Notes under the pieces: model-generated
What the model was told of the DNA's origin: nothing
What the model saw: only the letters and a program-made list of their open reading frames with translations
Database searches by the model: none
NCBI GenBank assembly: GCA_003523255.1
Contig: DPGH01000001.1
Location: forward strand, 1-53,427
Length of the DNA: 53,427 nt
Reading direction: 5' to 3'
From: Clostridiales bacterium
GTDB lineage: Bacteria > Bacillota > Clostridia > Christensenellales > Borkfalkiaceae
Shown: piece after piece, positions 7,466-16,238 of the stretch
Layout of the letters: the number at the start of each line of letters is the position of its first letter
Position numbering within the stretch: position 1 is the stretch's first letter
Translations under genes and position numbers: made by a program

Positions 7466-8779
7466 TCAGTCTTTATCGTTAAGGCATTCTATGCCGGGAA
7501 GTTTTTTGCCTTCGAACAGTTCGAGCGAAGCGCCGCCGCCGGTAGAAATATGCGTCATTTTATCCGCATAACCGAGTTGCGTTACCGCCGCCGCGGAATC
7601 GCCGCCGCCGATGATGGTCGTAGCGGAAGTTTCCGCAAGCGCTTTAGCGACCGCCTTGGTACCTGCCGCCAAAACGGGGTTTTCGAATACGCCCATAGGT
7701 CCGTTCCAGATAACCGTTTTTGCATTCTGAACTTCCGTAGCGAAAAGTTTTGCGGTTTCGGGTCCGATATCAAGCCCCATTTCTTCAGCGGGAATAGCCT
7801 TAGAGGAGCAAACCGAAGTTTCTATCGGCGCGTCTATCGGATCGGGGAATGCTTTTGCGGTAACGGTATCTATCGGAAGAAGAAGTTTTTTACCGAGGTC
7901 TTCGGCTTTCTTCATCATATCTTTGCAATAGCCGATTTGTTCGTCGTCTACCAAAGACTTACCGACTTCGTACCCTTTCGCTTTAAGGAAAGTGTAAGCC
8001 ATGCCGCCGCCGATGATAAGCGTGTCGCATTTATTAAGAAGGTTTTCGATAACTTTGAGTTTATCCGCAACTTTCGCGCCGCCGAGTATCGCCACGAAAG
8101 GTCTTACAGGGTGTTCGAGCGCGTCCGCCATCACGGAAAGTTCTTTTTCGATAAGGAAGCCGCAAACCGCTGTTTTAACGAAACCGTATTCGACTATCGC
8201 CGCGGTAGTCGCATGCGAACGGTGCGCGGTACCGAATGCGTCGTTTACGTAAATATCGCAGTAGGAAGCGAGTTTTTTACACAAAGCCTCGTCTCTCTTT
8301 TCTTCGCCCGCTTCGAAACGAGTGTTTTCGAGAAGGACTACGTCGCCGTCGTGAAGAGAAGCGACCGCCGCGTCCGCGGAAGGACCTACGACGTCCTCTG
8401 CGAATACGACCTTTTTACCGAGTTTTTCGGAAAGTCTTTCCGCAACGGGTCTTAACGTGAATTTTTCTTTATCTTTAAGAGCCTTTTTAAGATATTCGGC
8501 TTTTGCCGCGGCTTGCTCGCTTTCGGGAAGAGCCTCTACCGCTTTTTTCTCTTTTTTGTTAAGCGAAAAACCCTCTGTAAAAATGTTATGGGGTTTACCC
8601 ATATGCGAGCAGAGAATAACTTTCGCGCCGTGGTCGATAAGATATTGTATCGTGGGAAGCGCGCCGTTTATACGCGTTTCGTCGGTAATAACGCCGTCTT
8701 TCATAGGAACGTTAAAGTCCACTCTTACCAGGCATCTTTTGCCCTTGACGTCTACGTCTCTGATAGTCTTTTTATTCAT
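7466..8779 (-). CDS. pgk: Phosphoglycerate kinase
   Basis: It transfers phosphate from 1,3-bisphosphoglycerate to ADP. The signatures are clear: KRCLVRVDFNVP (residues 14-25), SHMGKP (58-63), the nucleotide region LGGAKVADK and the C-terminal GGGDSAAAV and STGGGASLE. At 437 residues it is about 40 longer than the usual 395. The extra length is a Lys/Glu/Ala-rich insertion of roughly 30-35 residues between SHMGKP and LRPVAERL (about 66-105), which in typical enzymes is a short substrate-binding loop. The ribosome binding site is a strong GGAGG. First gene of a pgk-tpiA operon with a consensus promoter. Confidence 0.97.
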   Translation of the reverse strand: MNKKTIRDVDVKGKRCLVRVDFNVPMKDGVITDETRINGALPTIQYLIDHGAKVILCSHMGKPHNIFTEGFSLNKKEKKAVEALPESEQAAAKAEYLKKALKDKEKFTLRPVAERLSEKLGKKVVFAEDVVGPSADAAVASLHDGDVVLLENTRFEAGEEKRDEALCKKLASYCDIYVNDAFGTAHRSHATTAAIVEYGFVKTAVCGFLIEKELSVMADALEHPVRPFVAILGGAKVADKLKVIENLLNKCDTLIIGGGMAYTFLKAKGYEVGKSLVDDEQIGYCKDMMKKAEDLGKKLLLPIDTVTAKAFPDPIDAPIETSVCSSKAIPAEEMGLDIGPETAKLFATEVQNAKTVIWNGPMGVFENPVLAAGTKAVAKALAETSATTIIGGGDSAAAVTQLGYADKMTHISTGGGASLELFEGKKLPGIECLNDKD

Positions 8780-8853
8780 AACTTTGCCTCCGAAAAGTTT
8801 TTTACGAAATTAAATAAAATTCGATAACGCGTTAATCGCGTCCTCAATCGTTA

Positions 8854-8882
8854 ATTATATTGCCGTTTAATTCTTTTGTCAA
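8854..8882 (-). promoter_or_regulatory. Consensus sigma-A promoter of pgk-tpiA
   Basis: On the minus strand, TTGACA (complement of 8877-8882), exactly 17 nt and TATAAT (complement of 8854-8859). A perfect match at both boxes suggests strong constitutive expression of the glycolytic pair. Confidence 0.88.
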
Positions 8883-8926
8883 ACGTTTAAGCGAACACTA
8901 CGCCCCTTTAAATTTTTAAGTTGCCG

Positions 8927-10585
8927 TTAAACGCTGTATTGTTTTATGCTGAACGCCATATTAGTTATATGATCGCCGACGCGCTCGAGGTTAGATACCG
9001 TTTGAAGATATATCGACCCGACGGGTGCGGAACATACGCCGCGTTTTACCCTTTCTATATGGCTCTCTTCGAGTTCTTTCGCGTAAACGTCCGTTTTTTC
9101 TTCGAGTTCGTCTACGACGACGAGAATAGAAGTGTCTCTTTTGTCGAAAGCCTCTACAGACGCGTCGAAAAGTTTATTTATCGTTTGCGTAACTTTTTCG
9201 AGTTCGGCTTTCGCTTCGGCAGACATCTCAAGCCCTTCGTCGCGAAGGCGCATAGTATACTCGACTATATTTTCGGCGTAATCGCCGACCCTTTCCATAT
9301 CGGAAACTACGTGATAGTACGAACCGATTTTCTTTTCATCGAGACCGGTAAGTTCTTTACCCATCAATTTCGTCAAAAATGCGGTAACGTTTCGGTTAAG
9401 GTAATTAAGCGCGTCCTCGTTTTCGGTAAAAAGAGTCTTTTCGTCGATACGGTCGTTAAGCATCATATTCATCGCGATGTTGATATTGTCTTTCGCGATG
9501 CCTGCCATTCTTACAATTTCTTTTTTAGTGTTGCCTGCGGCGATAGGCGGAGTTTCTAAAAGTCTGTCGTCGATAAACGCAAGAAAACATTTGTCCTCTC
9601 TGATGCCTTTTTTATCGGGTATTATTTTTTCCGCTATTTTAACCAAAATTTTGGTGAAAGGTAAAAGTACGATCGTGGTGCCGATATTGAACAACGTATG
9701 AAAATTCGCTATCTGTCTTTCCATACTTCCGCTTATCGTTTGCATAAAATCGGCGATTTGAGAATTCCAAATCCATACCGGCGCGATACAGATAACGCAC
9801 CCTATGGCGTTAAAAAGCAAGTGAATTATAGCCGTACGCTTTGCGTTGGTGGTTGTGCCTATACTGGAAATAATAGAAGTTACGCACGTTCCGATGTTGG
9901 AACCTAAGATAATGAAAACCGCGTTTGAGAAAGTTATCGCGGGGCCTAAGGCTATTAAAATACCGGTTATAGCCGCCGAACTGTGAACGAGAGCCGTTAA
10001 AACTATACCGATCAGAATAAGTAAAAGAGGAAAATGATTGCCTTTGAAAATATTATCAAAAAAAGGTGTAAGAGTGCCGTTTTCGTATATAATGCCGTCT
10101 ACCGAAACGCTCATTACTTTAAGACCTATAAAAATAAGTCCCACGCCGAGCATTATGTTTGCAACGCGCTTTACCTTTTCGTTTTTAACCGCCATCGATA
10201 AAGCCATACCCACCGCGGCGATAAGCGCGGCGTACGCCGCTACGTTTATCTCGGAAGAACCCGAAAGAGAAAGTATCTGTGCGGTAACGGTAGTACCGAT
10301 GTTCGCCCCCATTATAACCGAAGTCGCCTGGGTAAGGTTCATAAGTCCGACGTTAACGAAACCGACAAGCATAACGGTCGTCGCCGTAGAACTGTTGATA
10401 ATCGCGGTAACCGCCGCGCCTATCCCGACCCCCGCAAAGCGGTTATTCGTCATTTTGCCGAGCATCTTTTTCATGTTGTTGCCGGCAAGTTGTTCGAGGC
10501 TTGACCCCATAACCTTCATGCCGAACATCATGACCGCTATGCCGCCTAACATAAAAAAGATATTTTCCGGTATACTGCTACTCAT
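8927..10585 (-). CDS. Na/Pi-cotransporter-type protein with PhoU-like domain
   Basis: A membrane protein of 552 residues in the Na/Pi cotransporter II-related family. The N-terminal half is a run of hydrophobic segments with the two inverted-repeat signatures INSSTATTVMLVGF (about 63-76) and VHSSAAITGILIALG (about 202-216). The C-terminal third (about 340-550) is a helical PhoU-like domain with two RVGDYAENI/RVGDHITNM motifs. Homologues move phosphate with sodium, or may regulate phosphate or other anion flow. The AAAGGA site gives the start. It has its own promoter and stands between trmL and the pgk promoter. The transported ion is inferred from the family only. Confidence 0.9.
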   Translation of the reverse strand: MSSSIPENIFFMLGGIAVMMFGMKVMGSSLEQLAGNNMKKMLGKMTNNRFAGVGIGAAVTAIINSSTATTVMLVGFVNVGLMNLTQATSVIMGANIGTTVTAQILSLSGSSEINVAAYAALIAAVGMALSMAVKNEKVKRVANIMLGVGLIFIGLKVMSVSVDGIIYENGTLTPFFDNIFKGNHFPLLLILIGIVLTALVHSSAAITGILIALGPAITFSNAVFIILGSNIGTCVTSIISSIGTTTNAKRTAIIHLLFNAIGCVICIAPVWIWNSQIADFMQTISGSMERQIANFHTLFNIGTTIVLLPFTKILVKIAEKIIPDKKGIREDKCFLAFIDDRLLETPPIAAGNTKKEIVRMAGIAKDNINIAMNMMLNDRIDEKTLFTENEDALNYLNRNVTAFLTKLMGKELTGLDEKKIGSYYHVVSDMERVGDYAENIVEYTMRLRDEGLEMSAEAKAELEKVTQTINKLFDASVEAFDKRDTSILVVVDELEEKTDVYAKELEESHIERVKRGVCSAPVGSIYLQTVSNLERVGDHITNMAFSIKQYSV

Positions 10586-10680
10586 ATGTTTCCTTTGGTT
10601 TGTCTTCTCTCGTGTACGCCCGAAAAACGGACGCGGTGCTTTGCTGAATTAAACGCAAAACTGCTAAAATCGACTACTAA

Positions 10681-10710
10681 ATGATACAATACGCAAGCGG
10701 CGTAAGTCAA
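10681..10710 (-). promoter_or_regulatory. Probable promoter of the Na/Pi transporter gene
   Basis: On the minus strand, TTGACT (complement of 10705-10710), 18 nt and TATCAT (complement of 10681-10686). It lies about 95 nt upstream of the coding start in the only sizeable gap before the gene. Confidence 0.6.
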
Positions 10711-10727
10711 ACGATTTATAGCGGTTT

Positions 10728-11219
10728 TTAATTTTCGGGTATCTCGCCTTCGGTTTTAAACCCGGGGTATCCGAGTTGTCTTAACGCCTCGTAAACGCCC
10801 GTACACACGGAATTAGAAAGATTAAGCGACCTTAAATTGCCCATCATCGGTATCCTCACACACTCGTCGTAATGCTCTTTAAGTAAATCTTCGGGCAGAC
10901 CTTTGGTTTCTTTGCCGAAAACCAAAAAATCTCCGTCTTTAAACTTCGCTTCCGAATGTATTATTTTTGATTTGGTCGAAAAAAACCAAAAATTGTCGCC
11001 CGTGTAAAACTTGTCCATAACCTCTTTTATACTGTCGTAATAACTTATATCAAGGTACTTCCAGTAATCGAGCCCCGCCCTTTTTAAATGCTTGTCCGTT
11101 ATTTCGAAGCCGAGCGGCCGTACGAAAATCAGTTTGCTGCCGGTAACGGCGCACGTTCTTGCAATGTTGCCCGCGTTTTGCGGAATCTCCGGTTCGACGA
11201 GCACTATAGTAAACGCCAT
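10728..11219 (-). CDS. trmL: tRNA (cytidine/uridine-34-2'-O)-methyltransferase
   Basis: A SPOUT-class methyltransferase of 163 residues that 2'-O-methylates the wobble base of tRNA-Leu isoacceptors. Diagnostic stretches are VLVEPEIPQNAGNIARTC (residues 6-23), RPLGF, LVFGKETKGLP (about 95-105) and the knotted C-terminal IPMMGNLRSLNLSNSV, which binds S-adenosylmethionine. The length is normal. An AAAGGAG site precedes the ATG. It is followed by the Na/Pi transporter gene and preceded, 18 nt away, by the nitrilase-like gene, so those two are probably co-transcribed. Confidence 0.94.
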   Translation of the reverse strand: MAFTIVLVEPEIPQNAGNIARTCAVTGSKLIFVRPLGFEITDKHLKRAGLDYWKYLDISYYDSIKEVMDKFYTGDNFWFFSTKSKIIHSEAKFKDGDFLVFGKETKGLPEDLLKEHYDECVRIPMMGNLRSLNLSNSVCTGVYEALRQLGYPGFKTEGEIPEN

Positions 11220-11237
11220 AATATTTTCTCCTTTGTA

Positions 11238-11903
11238 TCAGCCGCGGGTAAGCCCCCGCCGCCTTTCGCTTATAAGTCTGTAATCTTTTTCTATCTTAAC
11301 TTCCGCGCTTATCACGTCCGCACTACCCGCCGTAGCGATTTTGCCGCGGATATCGGATACCGCCGCGTAATTTTTACCTACCAAAAGCATTGCGACTCCG
11401 TTTGAAAACGCGCCCGCGCGTAACATCAGTTGCGGCGCGGCACCGGTAACTTTTTTCATAACGCAAACTATAAGTTCCGCGTCGCAAAGGGCAAGCACTC
11501 TTGCGGACTCCGAAAACAAAAGGTCTCCCTCCACCAGAACGCCTATGCGCCCCGCCGAAGTGTCGTATACGCGGAGGCTCCCGCCGGAAACGAATTCGCT
11601 GTCGTCGATAGACCGGGCCATATCCGAAACGCCGAGAATTTTGCCGCGGTCCGCTATCACCGCGGAATGCCTGAACACGCCGTAAGTATCGGTATCGCAA
11701 CCGGAAATAACTACCGAGCCGAGTCCGCCGGACAGTTTTGCCACGTCCTGAAAATATTCCGTTTCTCCCGCGAGTTCTTTTTTGTAACTTACGAGTCCTA
11801 AACCGTTAAAGCCGAAAACCACTACGTCGCGCCCGGTAAGCGCGGCAAGTTTTTCGTGCCACACGCCGTTAATAGAACCCGCCGTAACCATACAAACCCG
11901 CAT
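11238..11903 (-). CDS. Nitrilase-fold protein lacking the catalytic triad
   Basis: A 221-residue protein with the carbon-nitrogen hydrolase (nitrilase) fold pattern, recognisable from HSAVIADRGKILG (79-91) and GRIGVLVEGDLLFSESARVLA (118-138). The family uses a Glu-Lys-Cys triad. Where the Cys stands in the usual IGVLICYD, this protein has IGVLVEGD (Glu125). The usual FPE is FGF near residue 30, and the usual Lys after GILG is absent (GVSDMA). It is also 40-60 residues short. It is therefore probably not a hydrolase and may bind a ligand or partner. A TTG five codons upstream is in frame, but GGGGGTGG before the ATG at 11903 supports this start. It neighbours trmL. Function unknown. Confidence 0.72.
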   Translation of the reverse strand: MRVCMVTAGSINGVWHEKLAALTGRDVVVFGFNGLGLVSYKKELAGETEYFQDVAKLSGGLGSVVISGCDTDTYGVFRHSAVIADRGKILGVSDMARSIDDSEFVSGGSLRVYDTSAGRIGVLVEGDLLFSESARVLALCDAELIVCVMKKVTGAAPQLMLRAGAFSNGVAMLLVGKNYAAVSDIRGKIATAGSADVISAEVKIEKDYRLISERRRGLTRG

Positions 11904-11984
11904 ACGCCACCCCCGCAAACGCTTACTATCATAGTATTTACGCGGTCGCGCTTTTGTTAAAGCAATAAAAACTTTTATCCCGCT

Positions 11985-12929
11985 TTACAGATTTTCTTCG
12001 ATAAGTTTTATTATTTCGTCGGAACTTTCGGCTTTCAGCAGCGCGGTTTTAAGTTCTTTCGCGTTAGGGTAACCTTTAAAATAACACGGCACGTATTTAC
12101 GGAATTCTACCGCCGCGCGGCGACCGCCTACCGTACTCTCGCGCAGTTTAACGTGCTCTATTATAAATTCCTTAAGCGTTAAGTTTATAGGCGTGCCGGT
12201 AAGTTTTGCGACCAAAAACGGATCGTTTACCGCGCCGCGCGCAAGCATTACTCCGTCCGAGCCCGTTCTGTCTATCATTAAGCGCGCGTCCTCTTCGGTA
12301 AATATGCCGCCGTTTGCTATTAACGGTATGGTAACCGCCGCTTTCGCACGGGCTATCGCGTTATAATCGGGTTCGCCCGAATAATAACTTTCTCTCACTC
12401 TGCCGTGCACGGTTACGAGACTTGCGCCGGAACTTTCCGCCATACGTGCGAATTCTGCGGCAAAGTCGTCGCCGCGTCTCATTCCCGTACGAATTTTAAC
12501 GGTTATGATTTTACCGCTTTTAACGCACTCTTTTACCACGCTTTCGGCAAGAGTTATATTATTTAAAAGGGCGCACCCCTCTCCGTTTTTATACACTTTA
12601 GGTACGGGACAACCCATGTTTATATCGACGATTTTAAATTTTTCGAGTTCTTCAGACTCGCACGCTTTTCTCATATAGTACGGGTCTGAACCGAAAATCT
12701 GCGCGGCGGTAAACGCCTCGTCGCCGTTATCGCCCGTATATAAAAGAGCCTCGTTGCCCTTGCTGCCGTATACTATGCCTTTCGCGCTGGTAAGTTCGGT
12801 AAACGTAAGCCCCGCGCCGAACTCTATCATAAAACGCCGAAAAGCGTAGTCGGTAAAACCCGCCATCGGCGCAATGAAAACGTTATTTCTGACCGTAAGG
12901 TCTTTTAATCGCAAGGTTTTGGTTTGCAT
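11985..12929 (-). CDS. tRNA-dihydrouridine synthase
   Basis: An FMN enzyme that reduces uridine to dihydrouridine in the tRNA D-loop. The 314-residue protein carries APMAGFTDYAFRR (about 20-32), the active-site DINMGCPVPKVYKNGEGCALL (about 98-118) with the catalytic Cys, VTVKIRTGMRRG and GVMLARGA near residue 230. It is of DusB type, although the subtype cannot be fixed by eye. The start lies 47 nt inside the end of the flippase gene and is preceded by GAAGGA, so the two are translationally linked. Confidence 0.93.
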   Translation of the reverse strand: MQTKTLRLKDLTVRNNVFIAPMAGFTDYAFRRFMIEFGAGLTFTELTSAKGIVYGSKGNEALLYTGDNGDEAFTAAQIFGSDPYYMRKACESEELEKFKIVDINMGCPVPKVYKNGEGCALLNNITLAESVVKECVKSGKIITVKIRTGMRRGDDFAAEFARMAESSGASLVTVHGRVRESYYSGEPDYNAIARAKAAVTIPLIANGGIFTEEDARLMIDRTGSDGVMLARGAVNDPFLVAKLTGTPINLTLKEFIIEHVKLRESTVGGRRAAVEFRKYVPCYFKGYPNAKELKTALLKAESSDEIIKLIEENL

Positions 12930-14265
12930 ATTCTTTTCCTTCGCAAGTTAACGCTATTAAGTTTAACAAACAAACCGAAAAATAGCAAGCGATTAAAGCC
13001 GCGCCGCCGCCGTAAATATTTACCGCGGGGTTTTTACATAAATAACTTTCGAGCACGATTTTAACGGCAACGCCCGCGCTCATGGTAATTACCGGCGTTT
13101 TAAGCCTGCCCATACCGATAAGGGCGGCGTTTTCGGTCTGCAAAAGCGATAAAAACACAACCTCCGGCGATAAAAGCCTTAAAAGGTTTACGGCAACCGT
13201 CTTCTCATCGGGACTCAGCGAACGGAACAAAATATTAACCGCCGTTTCCGCAAAAATATAAACGCCGGCGGCAAACAAAACGGAAAAAGCGAAAGTAAAA
13301 AGCAGCGACCTTTGCGCGTTTTTATGTTTTTCGGCTTGACTTTTCGCACCCGAAACCGCAGGAATCGCCACTGCGGAAAACCCGTAACACACCGCCACGG
13401 GCACGCCTATAACCGAAGCCGCCGCACCCGTTAAAATGCCGTAAAGAGAAGTGGCGTTTTCCGAATACTTTTTAACGGAGTTTATTATTATAAAACTGTC
13501 CGCGATTTGCGAAAGCGGCAACACCATGCCGATGAACGTAACCGGCAACGCGACTTTTATAAGCTTTTTCGCGCGGGCGTTAAATTCGTTTTTATCCGAT
13601 TTTAACGTAAGCGGAAAACGATAATCTTCCCCGCAGACTTTTTTATAACGCGCACGCAAAAACAAGAGCGCGGCAAGTTCTGACAGAGTTACGCCGAATG
13701 TCGCCCCCGCTACCGCAAGCGGAACGTTAGGTCTGAGCGCGAACGCAAGGGCAAACCCGAACACGAGTTTTACCGCCTGTTCGATTATTTGCGAAATCGC
13801 CGTAGGCGACATATTCATCGCTCCCTGAAAATACCCTCTGTAACACGAAATCGCGCTGACGAGCACGACGGAAGGCGACAGAAAAACGTAAGCCGCGGCG
13901 GCTTGTCCGCTACCCTGCGCTTTTGAAAACGGCACTGCGAAAACTGCCATGACAAGAGTGAAAAAAAGTCCCGCCGCCACGAATATTTTAAGACTTACGG
14001 ATAAAAATTTTTCGCCGAAGCCGCGAGCGGAATTTTTGCCGCCGCCTTCCGAAACGAGTTTGCTAAGCGCGCCCGGCACGGCAAGTCCGGATAAGTCTAA
14101 AAGCGCGGCGTATACCGGAAAAACCATCTGGTAAAGCCCTAATCCTTCGCTTTTTAAAACGTAAGTCAGCGGAATGCGATAAACCGCGCCTATGACTTTT
14201 GCTATAAACGTGCCGGCGGCAAGCACTAACGCGCCTTTTGCCATTTTCTTTTTAGCGTCCTGCAT
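12883..14265 (-). CDS. SpoVB/MurJ-type polysaccharide flippase
   Basis: A 460-residue multi-pass membrane protein of the MOP exporter superfamily. Near the N-terminus it has GTFIAKVIGAVYRIPLTYVLKSEGLGLYQMVFP (about 18-50), typical of stage V sporulation protein B and related polysaccharide flippases, followed by some 12-14 hydrophobic segments. SpoVB-type proteins are needed for spore cortex peptidoglycan and probably flip lipid-linked precursors. Its location directly after spoVT supports a sporulation role. No clear ribosome binding site precedes the ATG at 14265; ATG codon 8 is an alternative. A non-sporulation polysaccharide flippase cannot be excluded. Confidence 0.85.
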   Translation of the reverse strand: MQDAKKKMAKGALVLAAGTFIAKVIGAVYRIPLTYVLKSEGLGLYQMVFPVYAALLDLSGLAVPGALSKLVSEGGGKNSARGFGEKFLSVSLKIFVAAGLFFTLVMAVFAVPFSKAQGSGQAAAAYVFLSPSVVLVSAISCYRGYFQGAMNMSPTAISQIIEQAVKLVFGFALAFALRPNVPLAVAGATFGVTLSELAALLFLRARYKKVCGEDYRFPLTLKSDKNEFNARAKKLIKVALPVTFIGMVLPLSQIADSFIIINSVKKYSENATSLYGILTGAAASVIGVPVAVCYGFSAVAIPAVSGAKSQAEKHKNAQRSLLFTFAFSVLFAAGVYIFAETAVNILFRSLSPDEKTVAVNLLRLLSPEVVFLSLLQTENAALIGMGRLKTPVITMSAGVAVKIVLESYLCKNPAVNIYGGGAALIACYFSVCLLNLIALTCEGKEYANQNLAIKRPYGQK

Positions 14266-14282
14266 ATGTAACTAAAACCGAA

Positions 14283-14312
14283 AGGCGCGCCGAAAAAATA
14301 TTCGGCGCGCCT
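14283..14312 (-). terminator. GC-rich hairpin after spoVT
   Basis: AGGCGCGCCGAA (14283-14294) pairs perfectly with TTCGGCGCGCCT (14301-14312). The T-rich tail on the minus strand is weak (TTTCGGTTTTA), so partial readthrough into the flippase gene is likely. Confidence 0.6.
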
Positions 14313-14327
14313 TAGACACGTTTCGGG

Positions 14328-14876
14328 TTATTCTTTGCAACCCGCCGCGAGTATGCCCGCGCCGAGCATGGCGAGTTTTACTTCGTGAGAAGAAAACCTT
14401 GCGGTTTTATCTTTATCGAACAGCATGACCGCGCCGTAACAATCGCCGTCGGCGGTTACGGGTACTATTATCTGATTTTCCGCCGAAAGGTCGTCGCCGT
14501 GCACGAGCGGGATTACCGTTCCGCCGTCCGCGCGGCTTACAAGCAGACTTTTTTTACCGCGTACCGCCTCGGTGAATTTTTCGGAAAGATTTTTGCCGAT
14601 ATAATCTTTCATTTTTCCGCCGGAAACGCATATCACCGCGTCGCAATCGGTTATAACGCACGTTTTTTCGGTTACGACGGCGAGTTCGTCCGCCACCGCT
14701 TTCGCGCCGCCGCCTATAGACGCGACCGGCGAATATTTTTTAAGTATAAGTTCCTCTTTGTTGGTATAAATCTCCAAGGGGTCGCCTTCGCGAATTTTAA
14801 GCGTTCTCCTTATCTCTTTAGGTATTACCACCCTGCCCAAATCGTCTATTCTTCTTACGATGCCCGTATCCTGCAT
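14328..14876 (-). CDS. spoVT: Stage V sporulation protein T
   Basis: A forespore transcription regulator of 182 residues, against 178 in Bacillus subtilis. The N-terminal AbrB-type swapped-hairpin domain is clear: GIVRRIDDLGRVVIPKEIRRTLKIREGDPLEIY (about 5-37). The rest is a GAF-like domain (about 55-180). SpoVT tunes sigma-G-dependent genes. GGAGGA precedes the ATG. Upstream on the minus strand, TGATTT-N15-CATAATT weakly resembles a sigma-G promoter but overlaps the terminator of the preceding gene, so it is only a suggestion. SpoVT and the flippase behind it make a small sporulation cluster. Confidence 0.95.
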   Translation of the reverse strand: MQDTGIVRRIDDLGRVVIPKEIRRTLKIREGDPLEIYTNKEELILKKYSPVASIGGGAKAVADELAVVTEKTCVITDCDAVICVSGGKMKDYIGKNLSEKFTEAVRGKKSLLVSRADGGTVIPLVHGDDLSAENQIIVPVTADGDCYGAVMLFDKDKTARFSSHEVKLAMLGAGILAAGCKE

Positions 14877-14934
14877 AAAATTTCCTCCGTTACTTTAAGT
14901 GTGTTTTATTTAGCGGAAATTATGCGAATTAACG

Positions 14935-14969
14935 CGCAAAAATCAAAACGCGGGTTTTGCCCCGCGTTT
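14935..14969 (-). terminator. Terminator after the metallo-hydrolase gene
   Basis: On the minus strand AAACGCGGG (14969-14961) pairs with CCCGCGTTT (14954-14946) around a 6-nt loop, followed by TTGATTTTT. It lies 35 nt beyond the stop codon at 15005. Confidence 0.88.
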
Positions 14970-15004
14970 AAAATCGTAATTTATATATTATATCCGTCCG
15001 TTTG

Positions 15005-16213
15005 TTACGCCGCAGTTTTCCACGCATCGGGACAAGTCCTGTTGTTTTTGAACCAGTCGGTGTCTTTAAGAAGGGTATCGCTATGAGAGCATTTTACCGT
15101 AACCCCGTCTTTATCCGAAACGACCGCGATGTTTCCGTTCAACAATTCGTACTCGGTATTTACGTATCTGTCTTTATTGTTTTTTTCAAGACGCGGCATT
15201 ACCGTGGTAACGTATACCCTGTCGGTATATTTTGCCACCCTGTCTATAAACGCCTGCGTGGGGAAAGTGTTTTCTAAATTCTGGGTATACTCTACGCTGC
15301 CAGCGCAACAACATACGCATACGATTTTAGGCTTTATAACGCTTAAAAGCACGTCGTTAGACGAGGTTTTAGAACCGTGATGCCCGGCTTTAAACAGTTC
15401 TACCTCAGGCAAATCGTTGCTTTTAACGAGTGATTTTTCGCCCGCCTCTTCAAGGTCGCCGGTAAACAAAAAGTTTCTTTCTCCGTGCTTTAACATAAAA
15501 CATACCGAATAGTTGTTTTCGTCCGCAGAATTTTTCTCGTAAAACTCCTGATATAAAAAAGTTATGCTTATCTCTGCGGTAATATCGTACGTCTTTTTTG
15601 CGCCGTTTGTTTCTTTAACGCAGTCGAGCGCGGTATAATGCTTTGCGCCGGCGGTTTCTTCCGCCTGCCGATTTAATACGTATTCGTTATAAATATCCGT
15701 CGTTTTGTTGGTTCTCGCAAAATCAATAATCGTTTTACATTCGTACAGAGAAAAAATTCCGTCCGAAGCGGCAAACCCCGCAATGTGGTCGGTATCCGCG
15801 TGGGTCGCTATAACGTACTCTAAAACCCCGTCCTTAACGTAATCCTCGAGATACTTTTTTATCGTGGAAACGCTGCTTTTTCTACTGCCCGCGTCCACTA
15901 AAATATCCGTTTCGCCGGCTTTTATGTATACGCAATCGCCCGCGTTGGCGTTACCGGGCTCTAAAAAGTGTATCGAAAGTTCTCCGTTTACGATAACGTT
16001 TTCTTTACCGCCGCCCGTGTTGCCGCCGGAAGTATCGGAGTCCGCGCCGAAAATGCGTTCTATACGCGACAAAACGTCATAAAAAACGTCGCGTTTAAAT
16101 GCGTAAAGGTACGCGCCCGTAGCGATTAACGCTATAATAACGACTAAAACTATTACGACTATTACTTTAGCCGCACGCGAATTTTGCTTTTTCTTTCGTT
16201 TGCTTTTTGCCAT
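15005..16213 (-). CDS. Membrane-anchored ComEC-like metallo-beta-lactamase protein
   Basis: A basic N-terminus is followed by one membrane segment (about residues 16-38), a Gly/Ser linker (60-70) and a metallo-beta-lactamase domain facing outward. The zinc motif THADTDHIAG (His138, Asp140, Asp142, His143) and the later FTGDLEEAGEKSL and AGHHGSKTSSND match the C-terminal domain of the competence protein ComEC, which is thought to degrade the non-transported DNA strand. Stand-alone versions are common in Clostridia and may be secreted nucleases or phosphodiesterases. The last 100 residues, with a CVCCC stretch near 296-300, are less typical. It follows ddh. Substrate unproven. Confidence 0.85.
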   Translation of the reverse strand: MAKSKRKKKQNSRAAKVIVVIVLVVIIALIATGAYLYAFKRDVFYDVLSRIERIFGADSDTSGGNTGGGKENVIVNGELSIHFLEPGNANAGDCVYIKAGETDILVDAGSRKSSVSTIKKYLEDYVKDGVLEYVIATHADTDHIAGFAASDGIFSLYECKTIIDFARTNKTTDIYNEYVLNRQAEETAGAKHYTALDCVKETNGAKKTYDITAEISITFLYQEFYEKNSADENNYSVCFMLKHGERNFLFTGDLEEAGEKSLVKSNDLPEVELFKAGHHGSKTSSNDVLLSVIKPKIVCVCCCAGSVEYTQNLENTFPTQAFIDRVAKYTDRVYVTTVMPRLEKNNKDRYVNTEYELLNGNIAVVSDKDGVTVKCSHSDTLLKDTDWFKNNRTCPDAWKTAA

Positions 16214-16238
16214 ATAAAATCACCTTATATTATTTATA

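Noticed and set aside
7550..8455. A 301-codon open frame on the plus strand
   Set aside because: It is antisense to pgk, whose identity is certain, and the product looks like random Arg/Phe-rich sequence.
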